Shown one piece after another: positions 35,468 through 43,167 of a DNA stretch of 64,000 nt. The stretch is from Paenibacillus humicola (GTDB lineage: Bacteria; Bacillota; Bacilli; Paenibacillales; Paenibacillaceae), in contig NZ_JAQGPL010000001.1 of assembly GCF_028826105.1 (NCBI RefSeq), forward strand, positions 3,684,501 to 3,748,500, written 5' to 3'. Every line of letters begins with the position of its first letter. Within the stretch, counting starts at the first letter, position 1. The translations under genes and the position numbers were made by a program. The notes beneath the pieces were generated by a model that was given only the letters and a program-made list of their open reading frames with translations, had not been told where the DNA came from and made no database searches.

Positions 35468-35968
35468 TTATTTTTGACCCTGCATGCGGCGCTGCGTCAT
35501 ATAGTCGCTCTCGTAATACGACAGATCGTCGCGCAGCTCTTCGAAAATTTTGGATACCGACAGCACGATATCCCGTACTTCGCGGACCGGCTTCATGCGG
35601 AAGCGGATCGCGTCCTGCCCCGTATAGGCGTACCGCCCGTCCTCCGAGTAGCATTCGTTTTTTGGATAGAAAAACGCGTTCACGCACTGGTGGTATACCT
35701 CGTACAATGCGCGCTCGGCGAAGTCTTGATCGAAATTCGGCCGTCTGAGCACCACGCCCAGCTTTTCGTAAGCGACCTCCGAAAATACGAGCAGATGGCG
35801 CAAATCCGACAGCAGGCCTTTATAAAAAAGCCTCGCCTCGTTTCCCTGATCCTCGCCGACAAGCTGCGGTAATGCATGCCCGTTTAAAAATATTTCCAAA
35901 TCGCCGATGGCCGATTTCAGTTTGTCTCTCGTTGATTCGCTGAGCGGTTTCACATTGGTCGATGGCAT
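35468..35968 (-). CDS. ypuI: YpuI family protein (DUF3907)
   Basis: A 166-residue soluble, helix-rich protein whose sequence (YHQCVNAFFYPKNECYSEDGRYAYTGQDAI, split here as two blocks in the domain) matches the YpuI family of Bacillales. Function unknown. ATG 35968 has GAAAGGGG upstream at a long spacing. The stop lies 14 bases before the terminator-like hairpin. Confidence 0.75.
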   Translation of the reverse strand: MPSTNVKPLSESTRDKLKSAIGDLEIFLNGHALPQLVGEDQGNEARLFYKGLLSDLRHLLVFSEVAYEKLGVVLRRPNFDQDFAERALYEVYHQCVNAFFYPKNECYSEDGRYAYTGQDAIRFRMKPVREVRDIVLSVSKIFEELRDDLSYYESDYMTQRRMQGQK

Positions 35969-36158
35969 AATATGGTAGTTCCCCTTTCATCATTCAACAC
36001 AATATCTACAAGCCATCAACATCGTACCACAAAATACATATCGATGGTACTGCCTGTTGCCTCAGTTAACCGTATATTTTGCGATGCGGCACCGAATTCT
36101 AAGGCGTAGAAGCCGTGGTTCGGCTTGATTCCTAGTCCAAACCGAGGAGGCAGCACCA
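35969..36158. other. Divergent spacer between ypuI and the subtilase gene
   Basis: About 190 bp with an inverted repeat GTACCA...TGGTAC (36024-36052) of possible regulatory meaning. The subtilase ribosome-binding site GAGGAGG is at about 36144-36150. No gene recognised. Confidence 0.4.
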
Positions 36159-38030
36159 ATGCGACGACGCAAGTGGATCGGCTGGTTTGCGGCGTGTGCG
36201 GCAGCCGTTTTTCTCATCCCGCTCATGCCCTGGTTCGGAACCGGCGAACGAACCGCCCCGCCGGCAAGACCGGCTCCGGCGCCGAAGGCGGCGGTTGCCG
36301 GCAGCGAGCGGCATCTGAAGCTTCAGGCCGTCCAGCACGACATGAACGCGACGGAAACGCTGTGCAAAACGGAGTGCTCGAAAAATTTTTATAAGCTGAT
36401 GTCAAGCAAAACCGCGCCTGACCGGGATGAGAAGGCGCTGCGCCGAATGATGGCGATGCACAAGCAAATGAAGGCGGTTTGGTGGCGGCAGAACGGCCGG
36501 ACATTGACGGGCGGCAAGCTCCCCTCCGGCGACAACCGGGAGCTGAAACGGCAGCTTGCTTTAGCCCGCGGACAGCTCGCGCAAGGCCGTACTTACGCTT
36601 CCCCCGCCATTGAAGCGAACGGGCACCGGTACATGGTGATCGCCGTCCCGGACCGCAAGCGCAAGGGCGACGGCATCGTTGCCGTTCTGCTGCAGGACAT
36701 CGTCATGAACGTGGAGCGCCATCAGCGCCGCAATCTGCGTGTCGTGCCGTATCCCGCCGAAGGCAGATACAAGATCGAATCGGTAAAATCGAACACGCTT
36801 CGGGACACGACCGTGGACAGCGGCGAGGACAACGGCAGCGCCAGCCATTACCGGGTCGACGAGGTGGTCGTCAAATTCAAGGGCCATCCGTCGGAGCGCG
36901 AGCTGGAGCGGATGAAGCGCGAAGTTTCCGCCAATTCCGTCCGCAAGCTCGGGTACACGTACGTCTTCCAGTCGGATAAAATGGAAGCCGAGCCGATGAT
37001 CCGGTATTTTCAGTCCCGTTGGAATCCGTCCTACGTCGAGCCGCATTATTTGTATTTAACCAACGATGTGAAGCCGATCGTGCCGAACGACGCGCTATAT
37101 TCGGAATACCAGTGGAATTTGCCCACGATTGAAACCGAACGGGGCTGGAGCATCGGCAAAGGCAGCGATAAGGTCATCGTGGCCACGCTCGATACCGGCG
37201 TACAGACCGATCACCCCGATCTGCAGGGCAAGCTGGCGGAAGGCACGAATTTGGTCAGTCCCGGCAATCCGCCGGAGGACGATGTCGGGCACGGCACGCA
37301 CGTCGCCGGCATCATCGCGGCGGTCGTCAACAACAACGAAGGGGTCGCCGGACTGTCCTGGTACAACAAGGTGCTTCCCGTGAAAGTGCTGGACGACAGC
37401 GGCGCGGGCTCGACCTATACGGTGGCGGAGGGCATCATTTGGGCGACGGACCACGGCGCCAAAGTGATCAACATGAGCCTCGGCAACTATGCGCAGGCGC
37501 AATTTCTGCACGACGCCATCAAATATGCGTACGACCGCGACGTCGTCCTGGTAGCGGCGAGCGGCAACGATAATACGGAACGGCCGGGCTACCCGGCGGC
37601 CTATCCGGAGGTGTTTGCGGTGGCGTCGACCGATGCCAACGGCAATAAATCGTCGTTCTCGAATTACGGCGATTATATTGACGTTGCGGCTCCCGGCGAC
37701 AGCATCGCCAGCACGTATCCCGGCAGCCAGTATGCCGCTTTGTCCGGCACATCGATGGCCAGTCCGCACGTCGCGGCGCTGGCCGGACTGATCCGGTCGA
37801 TCAATCCGTCGCTCAGCAATGAGCAGGTGTACGACATTATGCGCCGCTCCTCGCTCGATCTCGGCGACGAAGGCAAAGACAAATATTTCGGCTACGGCCA
37901 AATCGACATTGTGCGGGCGCTGGAAATGGCCAGCCCGTCAAACGAGTCGATCGAGCAGTATCCGCAGCAGGTCGAAAGCCGGCTGCAGCGGATTATGCGC
38001 AAATATGAGGCGATGGTCGGCAAAGGCTGA
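36159..38030 (+). CDS. Exported subtilase (S8 peptidase) with Cache-like N-terminal region
   Basis: A 623-residue secreted or anchored serine protease. An N-terminal helix (residues 6-24) is followed by a region (about 100-185) with Cache-like features (YASPAIEANGHRYMVIAVPD, then GDGIVAVLLQDIV). A fervidolysin/thermitase-type prodomain follows (about 230-302; VDEVVVKFKGHPSEREL to SYVEPHYLYL), then the S8 domain (about 315-605). The catalytic triad is Asp 345 (LDTGVQ), His 378 (GHGTHVAG) and Ser 532 (SGTSMASPH), with the oxyanion Asn in ASGND. All are intact. GAGGAGG precedes ATG. The sensor-like part in front of a protease is unusual. Confidence 0.88.
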   Translation: MRRRKWIGWFAACAAAVFLIPLMPWFGTGERTAPPARPAPAPKAAVAGSERHLKLQAVQHDMNATETLCKTECSKNFYKLMSSKTAPDRDEKALRRMMAMHKQMKAVWWRQNGRTLTGGKLPSGDNRELKRQLALARGQLAQGRTYASPAIEANGHRYMVIAVPDRKRKGDGIVAVLLQDIVMNVERHQRRNLRVVPYPAEGRYKIESVKSNTLRDTTVDSGEDNGSASHYRVDEVVVKFKGHPSERELERMKREVSANSVRKLGYTYVFQSDKMEAEPMIRYFQSRWNPSYVEPHYLYLTNDVKPIVPNDALYSEYQWNLPTIETERGWSIGKGSDKVIVATLDTGVQTDHPDLQGKLAEGTNLVSPGNPPEDDVGHGTHVAGIIAAVVNNNEGVAGLSWYNKVLPVKVLDDSGAGSTYTVAEGIIWATDHGAKVINMSLGNYAQAQFLHDAIKYAYDRDVVLVAASGNDNTERPGYPAAYPEVFAVASTDANGNKSSFSNYGDYIDVAAPGDSIASTYPGSQYAALSGTSMASPHVAALAGLIRSINPSLSNEQVYDIMRRSSLDLGDEGKDKYFGYGQIDIVRALEMASPSNESIEQYPQQVESRLQRIMRKYEAMVGKG

Positions 38031-38042
38031 CCGCGGCGGCAA

Positions 38043-38080
38043 GCGGCCCGGCACGTTCATTGGAACGTCCGGGCTTTTGT
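38043..38080 (+). terminator. Terminator after the subtilase gene
   Basis: GCCCGG-C-ACGTTC (38046-38058) pairs with GAACGT-C-CGGGC (38063-38074), followed by TTTTGT. Confidence 0.83.
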
Positions 38081-38083
38081 CGA

Positions 38084-39022
38084 TCAGCCGAGAAACCGCT
38101 CCAAGCCGATCGCGCTGATAAGCATCCGCTCTTTCCGGTTTGCCAGCAGCTGCTGCGGCCAGTCGACAAAACCGCCGTCGCCGATATTGATCTCGCTGCC
38201 GCCCAGCCGGATGCGAATTGTAAACTGCAGGCCCCGATAGTAGCGATTTTCCATATTCGGTTCTTTAATCGATACCGGCACCGTCAGAGCCTCTCCCTCC
38301 TGAACAATTCGCCGCACCAATCCGTCCGGATCCGTATACCCGGCCCGACCGCTTATAACGATTTCCATATCGGCTGCGAAAACGGATTCAAAAATGTCCC
38401 GGTACACCCGGACATGCTCCCAAAACGATAACGTTTCAAAGCGGTACGACCCGGTATCTTTGCCCGAAGTAACCATGCAGAACAGGTGAAAATGGGGAAG
38501 CAGCCCCGGTTTGCCGCCGAAAAACTGCGCCCTGACGTGCCGGTGGGTGGCGCACAACCGGATCAAATCTTCCTCACGGTCCCGTTTACCCGATCGGATC
38601 AGATCGCAGCTATGCAATGCGAGCATGTTGGTTGCGTCCGACAGCACTTCCGTTCCCCGCAGTGCGGAAATCACCTTGTGCTGATCGACGGGCGCCACAG
38701 CCGAGCAGGCGCCAAGCGGAGCGACCGGGGACAGCTCGACGGGCTCGAAGCGATAGCGCGCCGCAAGGCTCAGCAGCTCCAGCTCCAGCCTTTTCAGGCG
38801 GAGCGGGTCGACGGCAGCGGGCTGAACGAAACGATTGGACCGGTACCGGCTGAGCAAATCGCCGGGCGAAGACATCCCCGCCTTCTGCCGGAACAGCTCC
38901 AGCAGCAGCGTGTTCAAGTCGGAGCCGGAAAGCCGGTCCCGCAGCAGCTCGACGATCCGCCGGACGCCCAGCTTTCGAACGATCCTCTCCAGGTTGCCCC
39001 GACCATGATCATTTGTTTCCAT
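38084..39022 (-). CDS. Unrecognised protein, possibly related to class II aminoacyl-tRNA synthetase-like folds
   Basis: A 312-residue soluble protein I cannot assign. The start is ATG 39022 after GGGGGG. The N-terminal third is helical and basic (IVRKLGVRRIVELLRDRL). The middle has well-formed blocks: FEPVELSPVAPLGACSAVAP, DQHKVISALRGTEVLSDATN, then ALHSCDL and HVRAQFFGGKPGLLPHFHLF. The last 100 residues alternate strands and helices. The Pro/Gly-rich middle block followed by paired Arg/Thr/Glu motifs suggests a nucleotide-binding enzyme; a synthetase-like fold is a guess. It lies between the subtilase terminator and rnpB. Confidence 0.7.
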   Translation of the reverse strand: METNDHGRGNLERIVRKLGVRRIVELLRDRLSGSDLNTLLLELFRQKAGMSSPGDLLSRYRSNRFVQPAAVDPLRLKRLELELLSLAARYRFEPVELSPVAPLGACSAVAPVDQHKVISALRGTEVLSDATNMLALHSCDLIRSGKRDREEDLIRLCATHRHVRAQFFGGKPGLLPHFHLFCMVTSGKDTGSYRFETLSFWEHVRVYRDIFESVFAADMEIVISGRAGYTDPDGLVRRIVQEGEALTVPVSIKEPNMENRYYRGLQFTIRIRLGGSEINIGDGGFVDWPQQLLANRKERMLISAIGLERFLG

Positions 39023-39051
39023 CCCGGGTCCCCCCCTCGATTTTTTCCCTT

Positions 39052-39083
39052 GAAAAATAAAAACCGCCCCGTTTGCCGGGACG
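39052..39083 (-). terminator. Terminator after rnpB
   Basis: CGCCCCG (39065-39071) pairs with CGGGACG (39077-39083), followed on the minus strand by TTTTTATTTTTC. It sits 25 bases past the mature 3' end of rnpB and upstream of the ATG 39022 gene. Confidence 0.85.
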
Positions 39084-39107
39084 ATTGGCTGAAATGCAAT
39101 ATCGTGC

Positions 39108-39520
39108 GGAAAGTTTGCCGTAAGCCGGGTTCTGTACTTCCTGTGGTGCGAACGGGAACGACCCTCCCACTTGCGAAGCGACAATCATCTATCTAGGCCG
39201 GCCATTACTGGACGGCTCAAGCGACCAACCCGAACGATCCCCGGGCATCGGGCGCGGAAGGCGTCTGCCTCCGCTACGTTCTCTCGGTCTTGCTCCAGAT
39301 GGGGTTTACCAGCCCCGTTGTCGCCAACGGCGCTCGTGGTCTCTTACACCACGGTTCCACCCTTGCCTGTGCCGGCGTGAGCCGGCCATCGGCGGTCCGT
39401 TTCTGTGGCACTATCCTTCGGCTCGCGCCGACTGGACATTATCCAGCATCTTTGCCCTGTGGAGCCCGGACTTTCCTCTCGCGGCCCTGAGGCCGCCAGC
39501 GATTGTCTGTCAAACTTTCC
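39108..39520 (-). ncRNA. rnpB: RNase P RNA (class A-like)
   Basis: Catalytic RNA that matures tRNA 5' ends. On the minus strand the terminal helix P1 pairs GGAAAGTTTG (5' end, 39511-39520) with CAAACTTTCC (3' end, 39108-39117). Conserved blocks follow in order: GAGGAAAGTCCGGGCTCC, GGTAAACCCC (the tRNA CCA-binding loop), GAGCAAGACC, GCCTAGATAGATGATTGTC and ACAGAACCCGGCTTAC. The GTCCGGGCTCC and ACAGAACCCGGCTTA sequences are as in E. coli-type (class A) RNAs, not the class B RNA of B. subtilis. Length about 413 nt. Confidence 0.95.
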
Positions 39521-39533
39521 GTGTGCATAAGCT

Positions 39534-39562
39534 AGTATACTAGGAACGAAACGAAAGCTCAA
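39534..39562 (-). promoter_or_regulatory. SigA-type promoter for rnpB
   Basis: On the minus strand TTGAGC (39557-39562) and TATACT (39534-39539) are 17 bases apart. The start of transcription would fall near 39527, a few bases before the mature 5' end. Confidence 0.72.
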
Positions 39563-39731
39563 GTGCGAAACGTTTCCTTGTGAATCGCTGCTTCCGCTGC
39601 CCGGCATTGCCTGTCCTCCGAACGGCCGGCGGGACGGCAAGTCCGCCGCCATCCTAAACCGAAATGAGAAAACGTTCAAGTCTCATCCCGCGGCAAATCG
39701 GGGCATGAGGTACGCGAGCCGGCATTGCCGA

Positions 39732-40853
39732 TCAGACGAAACGGAACACTTCGGTATCGAGGCTCGACGGCACCGCCTTCGTGGCGTATTTTCGCTGTGC
39801 AAGCTCCCGGCTCAGCCACTCCGCCACACGCGGCTTCATGATTTTCTCCACATTGTGACCGGGGTCGATAATCGCCAGCCCGGCAGCAAGCGCATCATGC
39901 GCCGTATGGTAGTCGATGTCGCCGGTGACAAGCACGTCGGCTCCGGCATAAAGCGCATGGCGCACATATTTGGCGCCCGAGCCGCCCAGCACGGCGGCTT
40001 TGCGAATGTCGCGCTCCGGATCGCCGACAAGCCGGACGAACGGCACGTCGAACGCCCGCTTCACCCGCTCCGCCAGCTCGCCCAGCTTCGCCGGCTGCGT
40101 CAGCCGGCCGGTCCGGCCGAGACCGAAGGCGCGCCCCTTCAGGTCCATCGGGATCAGATCGTACGCAACCTCCTCGTACGGATGAGCCTTCAGCATCGCC
40201 TGAACGACTTTGCGGTGCGCGCTCTGCGGCACGACCGTCTCGATGCGCACCTCCTCCACCCGCTCCAGCTTTCCGGCTTCCCCGATAAACGGATTCGCGC
40301 CTTCGCCGGGGCGGAACGTCCCGATTCCTTCGGTATTGAAGCTGCAGCAGCTGTAGCCGCCGATACCGCCCGCCCCCGCTTTCCAGATCGCTTCGAGCAC
40401 CTGCTCGTGATGCGATTTGGGGACGAACACCGCCAGCTTGTACAGCTGGTCGGTATGCACGTCCTCCAGACTCGCCCGTCCTTCGGGGGCAATGCCGAGC
40501 AGGTCGGCCATCCAGTCGTTGATGCCGCCGTCCGCGACATCCAGATTCGTATGCGAAATGTAGACGGCGATATCGTGCTTGATCAATTTTTCGTATAATT
40601 TGCCGGCATAGGTGGACGTATCGATTTTGGCCAGCGGCCGGAAGATGATCGCGTGGTGGGCGACGATAAGATCGGCTCCGAGCGCGATCGCTTCGTCCGC
40701 CACCTCGTCCGTCACGTCAAGCGCGACCAGAACGGTGCGGATTTCCTTCTGCAGCGAGCCCAGCTGAAGCCCGATTTTGTCGTTCTCGACCGCAATATGC
40801 TTCGGCGCCAGCTGCTCCATCATCTGGACGACCGTTTGACCATGGGCAAACAT
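39732..40853 (-). CDS. yqfO: Nif3-like dinuclear metal centre protein (YqfO)
   Basis: A 373-residue Nif3/DUF34 protein. The N-terminal and C-terminal Nif3 parts (VTDEVADEAIALGADLIVAHH, ADVLVTGDIDYHTAHDA) carry the metal-binding His and Asp residues. Between them (about 125-235) is the PII/CutA-like insert seen in the Bacillus proteins (YKLAVFVPKSHHEQVLEAI, GGYSCCSFNTEG). A role as GTP cyclohydrolase 1 type 2-like enzyme has been proposed but is unsettled. GGGGAGGTGC precedes ATG; it overlaps trmK by 34 bp. Confidence 0.92.
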   Translation of the reverse strand: MFAHGQTVVQMMEQLAPKHIAVENDKIGLQLGSLQKEIRTVLVALDVTDEVADEAIALGADLIVAHHAIIFRPLAKIDTSTYAGKLYEKLIKHDIAVYISHTNLDVADGGINDWMADLLGIAPEGRASLEDVHTDQLYKLAVFVPKSHHEQVLEAIWKAGAGGIGGYSCCSFNTEGIGTFRPGEGANPFIGEAGKLERVEEVRIETVVPQSAHRKVVQAMLKAHPYEEVAYDLIPMDLKGRAFGLGRTGRLTQPAKLGELAERVKRAFDVPFVRLVGDPERDIRKAAVLGGSGAKYVRHALYAGADVLVTGDIDYHTAHDALAAGLAIIDPGHNVEKIMKPRVAEWLSRELAQRKYATKAVPSSLDTEVFRFV

Positions 40854-41608
40854 GCGAGCACCTCCCCGATTTGGTTGATTTCGGCGCGGAAGGACGCCAG
40901 CCTGCTGCGGGCTTCTTCCGTATCCGACTGCGCCAGCCCGCTGCAGATCCGCTCCAGCTTCAGCAGCTCCTGCCGCCACTTGTCTGTCAGCGTCTCGTGC
41001 TGCTCCGCGCTTCGCAGCAGGCAGGGACCCATGCGGTACAGCCAGCCTGCGGCGGCGGCATGCGGCATTTGCACGTCCAGAAACGCCGGATCGTACAGAT
41101 GGCCGTTTCGTTCGGCGGCATCCGGCAGCGGAGCCGCATGCAGCACCTCGTAAAACCGTCCGTCCTCCTCCAGAATCGTTTCGTCCAGCAGCGCAAACCC
41201 GCGAAGCACGAGCCATTTTCGAACGAGATCCTCGCCGACGTTAGGCTGGAGCACCAGCTCCTTCGCCCCCTTCAGCCTGCCGGCAAGAAAACCGGTTTCC
41301 AATATCGTCGCCATCAGACTGCCGCCCATGCCGGCAATGACGACAGTATCGGCCTCGCCGGGCGACAGCACGGCAAGCCCGTCTCCTTGGCGGACGGAAA
41401 TGCGGGCGGCAAGCCCCGCCTCCGCCGTTTGCCGGCGTGCCGCCTGAAAAGGGCCGTCGTTCAGCTCGCCGGCGACGGCCGACGGACATTTGCCGCTTTG
41501 CACAAGATAGACCGGAAGCAGCGCATGGTCGGAGCCGATATCGGCCAGCCGGTACCCCTGCGTCACCCGGTCCGCGATCGTTTGCAGCCGTTTCGATAAC
41601 TGTATCAT
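40820..41608 (-). CDS. trmK: tRNA (adenine(22)-N1)-methyltransferase TrmK
   Basis: SAM-dependent methylation of A22 in tRNA. The 262 residues start MIQLSKRLQTIADRV, with the SAM motif LADIGSDHALLPVYLV, VVIAGMGGSLMATIL and a C-terminal coiled coil. It pairs with yqfO and lies downstream of rpoD, as in B. subtilis. The ribosome-binding site is weak (GGGTTGC), which may mean coupling to the upstream ORF that ends beside its start. Confidence 0.92.
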   Translation of the reverse strand: MIQLSKRLQTIADRVTQGYRLADIGSDHALLPVYLVQSGKCPSAVAGELNDGPFQAARRQTAEAGLAARISVRQGDGLAVLSPGEADTVVIAGMGGSLMATILETGFLAGRLKGAKELVLQPNVGEDLVRKWLVLRGFALLDETILEEDGRFYEVLHAAPLPDAAERNGHLYDPAFLDVQMPHAAAAGWLYRMGPCLLRSAEQHETLTDKWRQELLKLERICSGLAQSDTEEARSRLASFRAEINQIGEVLACLPMVKRSSR

Positions 41609-41609
41609 G

Positions 41610-41882
41610 TTAAGCAACCCACGCAATCCATTTTTTTCGCATGAAGAAAAGCAGCAGCCCCGCCGTCCGGCCCCAAGCCGCCAGCTCATACAGCTGCAGC
41701 AGGAACAGCCCAGCGCCCAGCCTAAGCAGCATACCGGTGCCGGTCATCGCAAGTCCCGCCGCCTCGTGCTTCTGCCTATACCTCTGACCGGAAATCACGA
41801 ATACCGCCGCGGCGGACGCAGCGATCCCAATTTGCAATGACGGATAAAAAAAGGTAAAATAATAACCAACAAAACAGAACAA
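41610..41882 (-). CDS. Small membrane protein after rpoD, start codon probably disrupted
   Basis: A 90-residue frame from TTG 41882 with three hydrophobic stretches, ending 1 base from trmK ATG. The same frame reads back to WKRWLLIIGNIALFC-, which looks like a missing N-terminus. The only ATG nearby (41919) is one base out of frame: it reads ATGGAAACGC, and deletion of one G would give MKRWLLIIGN in frame. So either the real start is TTG, or a one-base insertion broke the gene. In B. subtilis this slot holds cccA (cytochrome c550); no CXXCH motif is present here. Confidence 0.5.
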   Translation of the reverse strand: MFCFVGYYFTFFYPSLQIGIAASAAAVFVISGQRYRQKHEAAGLAMTGTGMLLRLGAGLFLLQLYELAAWGRTAGLLLFFMRKKWIAWVA

Positions 41883-41949
41883 GGCAATATTTCCAATAAT
41901 AAGAAGCCAGCGTTTCCATGGCGCTGCGCCGGCTTCGTTCCCCTTTTCC

Positions 41950-41980
41950 GGGGGATCCGCCTCCGAAGGCGGAATCCCCC
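41950..41980. other. Strong GC-rich hairpin after the rpoD terminator
   Basis: GGGGGAT-C-CGCCT and AGGCGG-A-ATCCCCC pair around CCGA without a T run. It lies between the rpoD terminator and the small membrane gene and could be a processing or stability element. Confidence 0.6.
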
Positions 41981-41985
41981 ACTTG

Positions 41986-42018
41986 AAAAAAGACCTCGCT
42001 GCTCGGCAGAAAGGTCTT
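41986..42018 (-). terminator. Terminator after rpoD
   Basis: AAGACCT (41990-41996) pairs with AGGTCTT (42012-42018) with an inner CTGC/GCAG pairing, followed on the minus strand by TTTTTTC. It lies seven bases past the rpoD stop. Confidence 0.87.
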
Positions 42019-42024
42019 TGGCGG

Positions 42025-43149
42025 TTATTCCAGGAAATCCTTGAGCCGTTTGCTGCGGCTCGGGTGGCGCAGCTTCCGGAGCGCCTTCGCTTCGATTTGC
42101 CGGATCCGTTCGCGCGTTACGCCGAACACCTTGCCGACTTCCTCGAGCGTCCGCGTACGGCCGTCGTCGAGGCCGAAACGGAGGCGAAGCACATTCTCTT
42201 CACGTTCGGTCAGCGTATCGAGCACATCCTCCAGCTGCTCCTTCAGCAGCTCGTAGGCGGCCGCGTCCGCCGGGGCGAGCGCTTCCTGATCCTCGATGAA
42301 ATCCCCCAGATGCGAATCGTCTTCCTCGCCGATCGGCGTTTCGAGCGAAACCGGCTCCTGCGCGATTTTCATAATTTCCCGCACTTTCTCGGTGCTGAGA
42401 TCCATCTCGGCCGCAATTTCCTCGGGGCTCGGCTCGCGCCCCAGCTCCTGCAGCAGCTGGCGGGAAACCCGCACCAGTTTGTTGATCGTCTCCACCATAT
42501 GCACCGGGATCCGGATCGTGCGCGCCTGGTCCGCAATCGCGCGGGTGATAGCTTGACGAATCCACCACGTCGCGTACGTGCTGAACTTGTAGCCCTTCGT
42601 ATGATCGAATTTCTCGACCGCTTTAATCAAGCCCATATTACCTTCTTGAATCAGATCGAGAAACAGCATGCCGCGGCCGACGTAACGCTTTGCGATGCTG
42701 ACGACAAGCCGCAGATTCGCTTCCGCCAGACGGCGCTTCGCCTCTTCGTCGCCGTGCTCGATCCGCTTGGCCAGCTCCACTTCGTCGTCTGCGGACAAAA
42801 GCGGCACGCGGCCGATTTCCTTCAGGTACATCCGAACGGGGTCGTTGATTTTGATGCCGGGCGGGAGCGCCAGGTCGTCATCGAAATTGAAGTCGTCTTG
42901 GTCGCGGTCCTGATCGTCTCCTCTGATCGGGAGATCGTCGTCGTTCTCGTTCACCACTTCAATACCGATATCGTCGAGCTGCTCGAAAAACTCGTCGATT
43001 TGCTCCGGATCCTGATCGAACGGAGAAAGCTTCTCCATAATCTCTTTATAGGTCAGGGAAGAGCGCTTCTTCCCGTGCTCGATCAGCTGCTCCTTGACAA
43101 GCTCGAGCTTCTGCTCGCTGTCCAGTTCCGTATGTTGTTCATTCGCCAT
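42025..43149 (-). CDS. rpoD: Primary RNA polymerase sigma factor SigA (RpoD)
   Basis: Housekeeping sigma factor, 374 residues. Region 1.2 ([16 protein letters not shown]), region 2 with the -10 recognition helix ([19 protein letters not shown]), region 3, and region 4.2 ([20 protein letters not shown]) for -35 recognition are all present. The short acidic region 1.1 is typical of Bacillales. GGAGGAGGG precedes ATG. It follows dnaG by 18 bp in the classical macromolecular synthesis operon. Confidence 0.97.
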   Translation of the reverse strand: MANEQHTELDSEQKLELVKEQLIEHGKKRSSLTYKEIMEKLSPFDQDPEQIDEFFEQLDDIGIEVVNENDDDLPIRGDDQDRDQDDFNFDDDLALPPGIKINDPVRMYLKEIGRVPLLSADDEVELAKRIEHGDEEAKRRLAEANLRLVVSIAKRYVGRGMLFLDLIQEGNMGLIKAVEKFDHTKGYKFSTYATWWIRQAITRAIADQARTIRIPVHMVETINKLVRVSRQLLQELGREPSPEEIAAEMDLSTEKVREIMKIAQEPVSLETPIGEEDDSHLGDFIEDQEALAPADAAAYELLKEQLEDVLDTLTEREENVLRLRFGLDDGRTRTLEEVGKVFGVTRERIRQIEAKALRKLRHPSRSKRLKDFLE

Positions 43150-43167
43150 TTTCCGACTCCCTCCTCC

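Noticed and set aside
38043..38080. Terminator acting for the gene at 38084-39022 as well
   Set aside because: On the minus strand the stem is followed by GCCGC rather than a T run, so it serves only the subtilase gene.
41776..41919. Alternative 47-residue protein from ATG 41919 (METLASYY...)
   Set aside because: It overlaps the better frame, ends early and has a composition expected from the wrong frame of a membrane protein.
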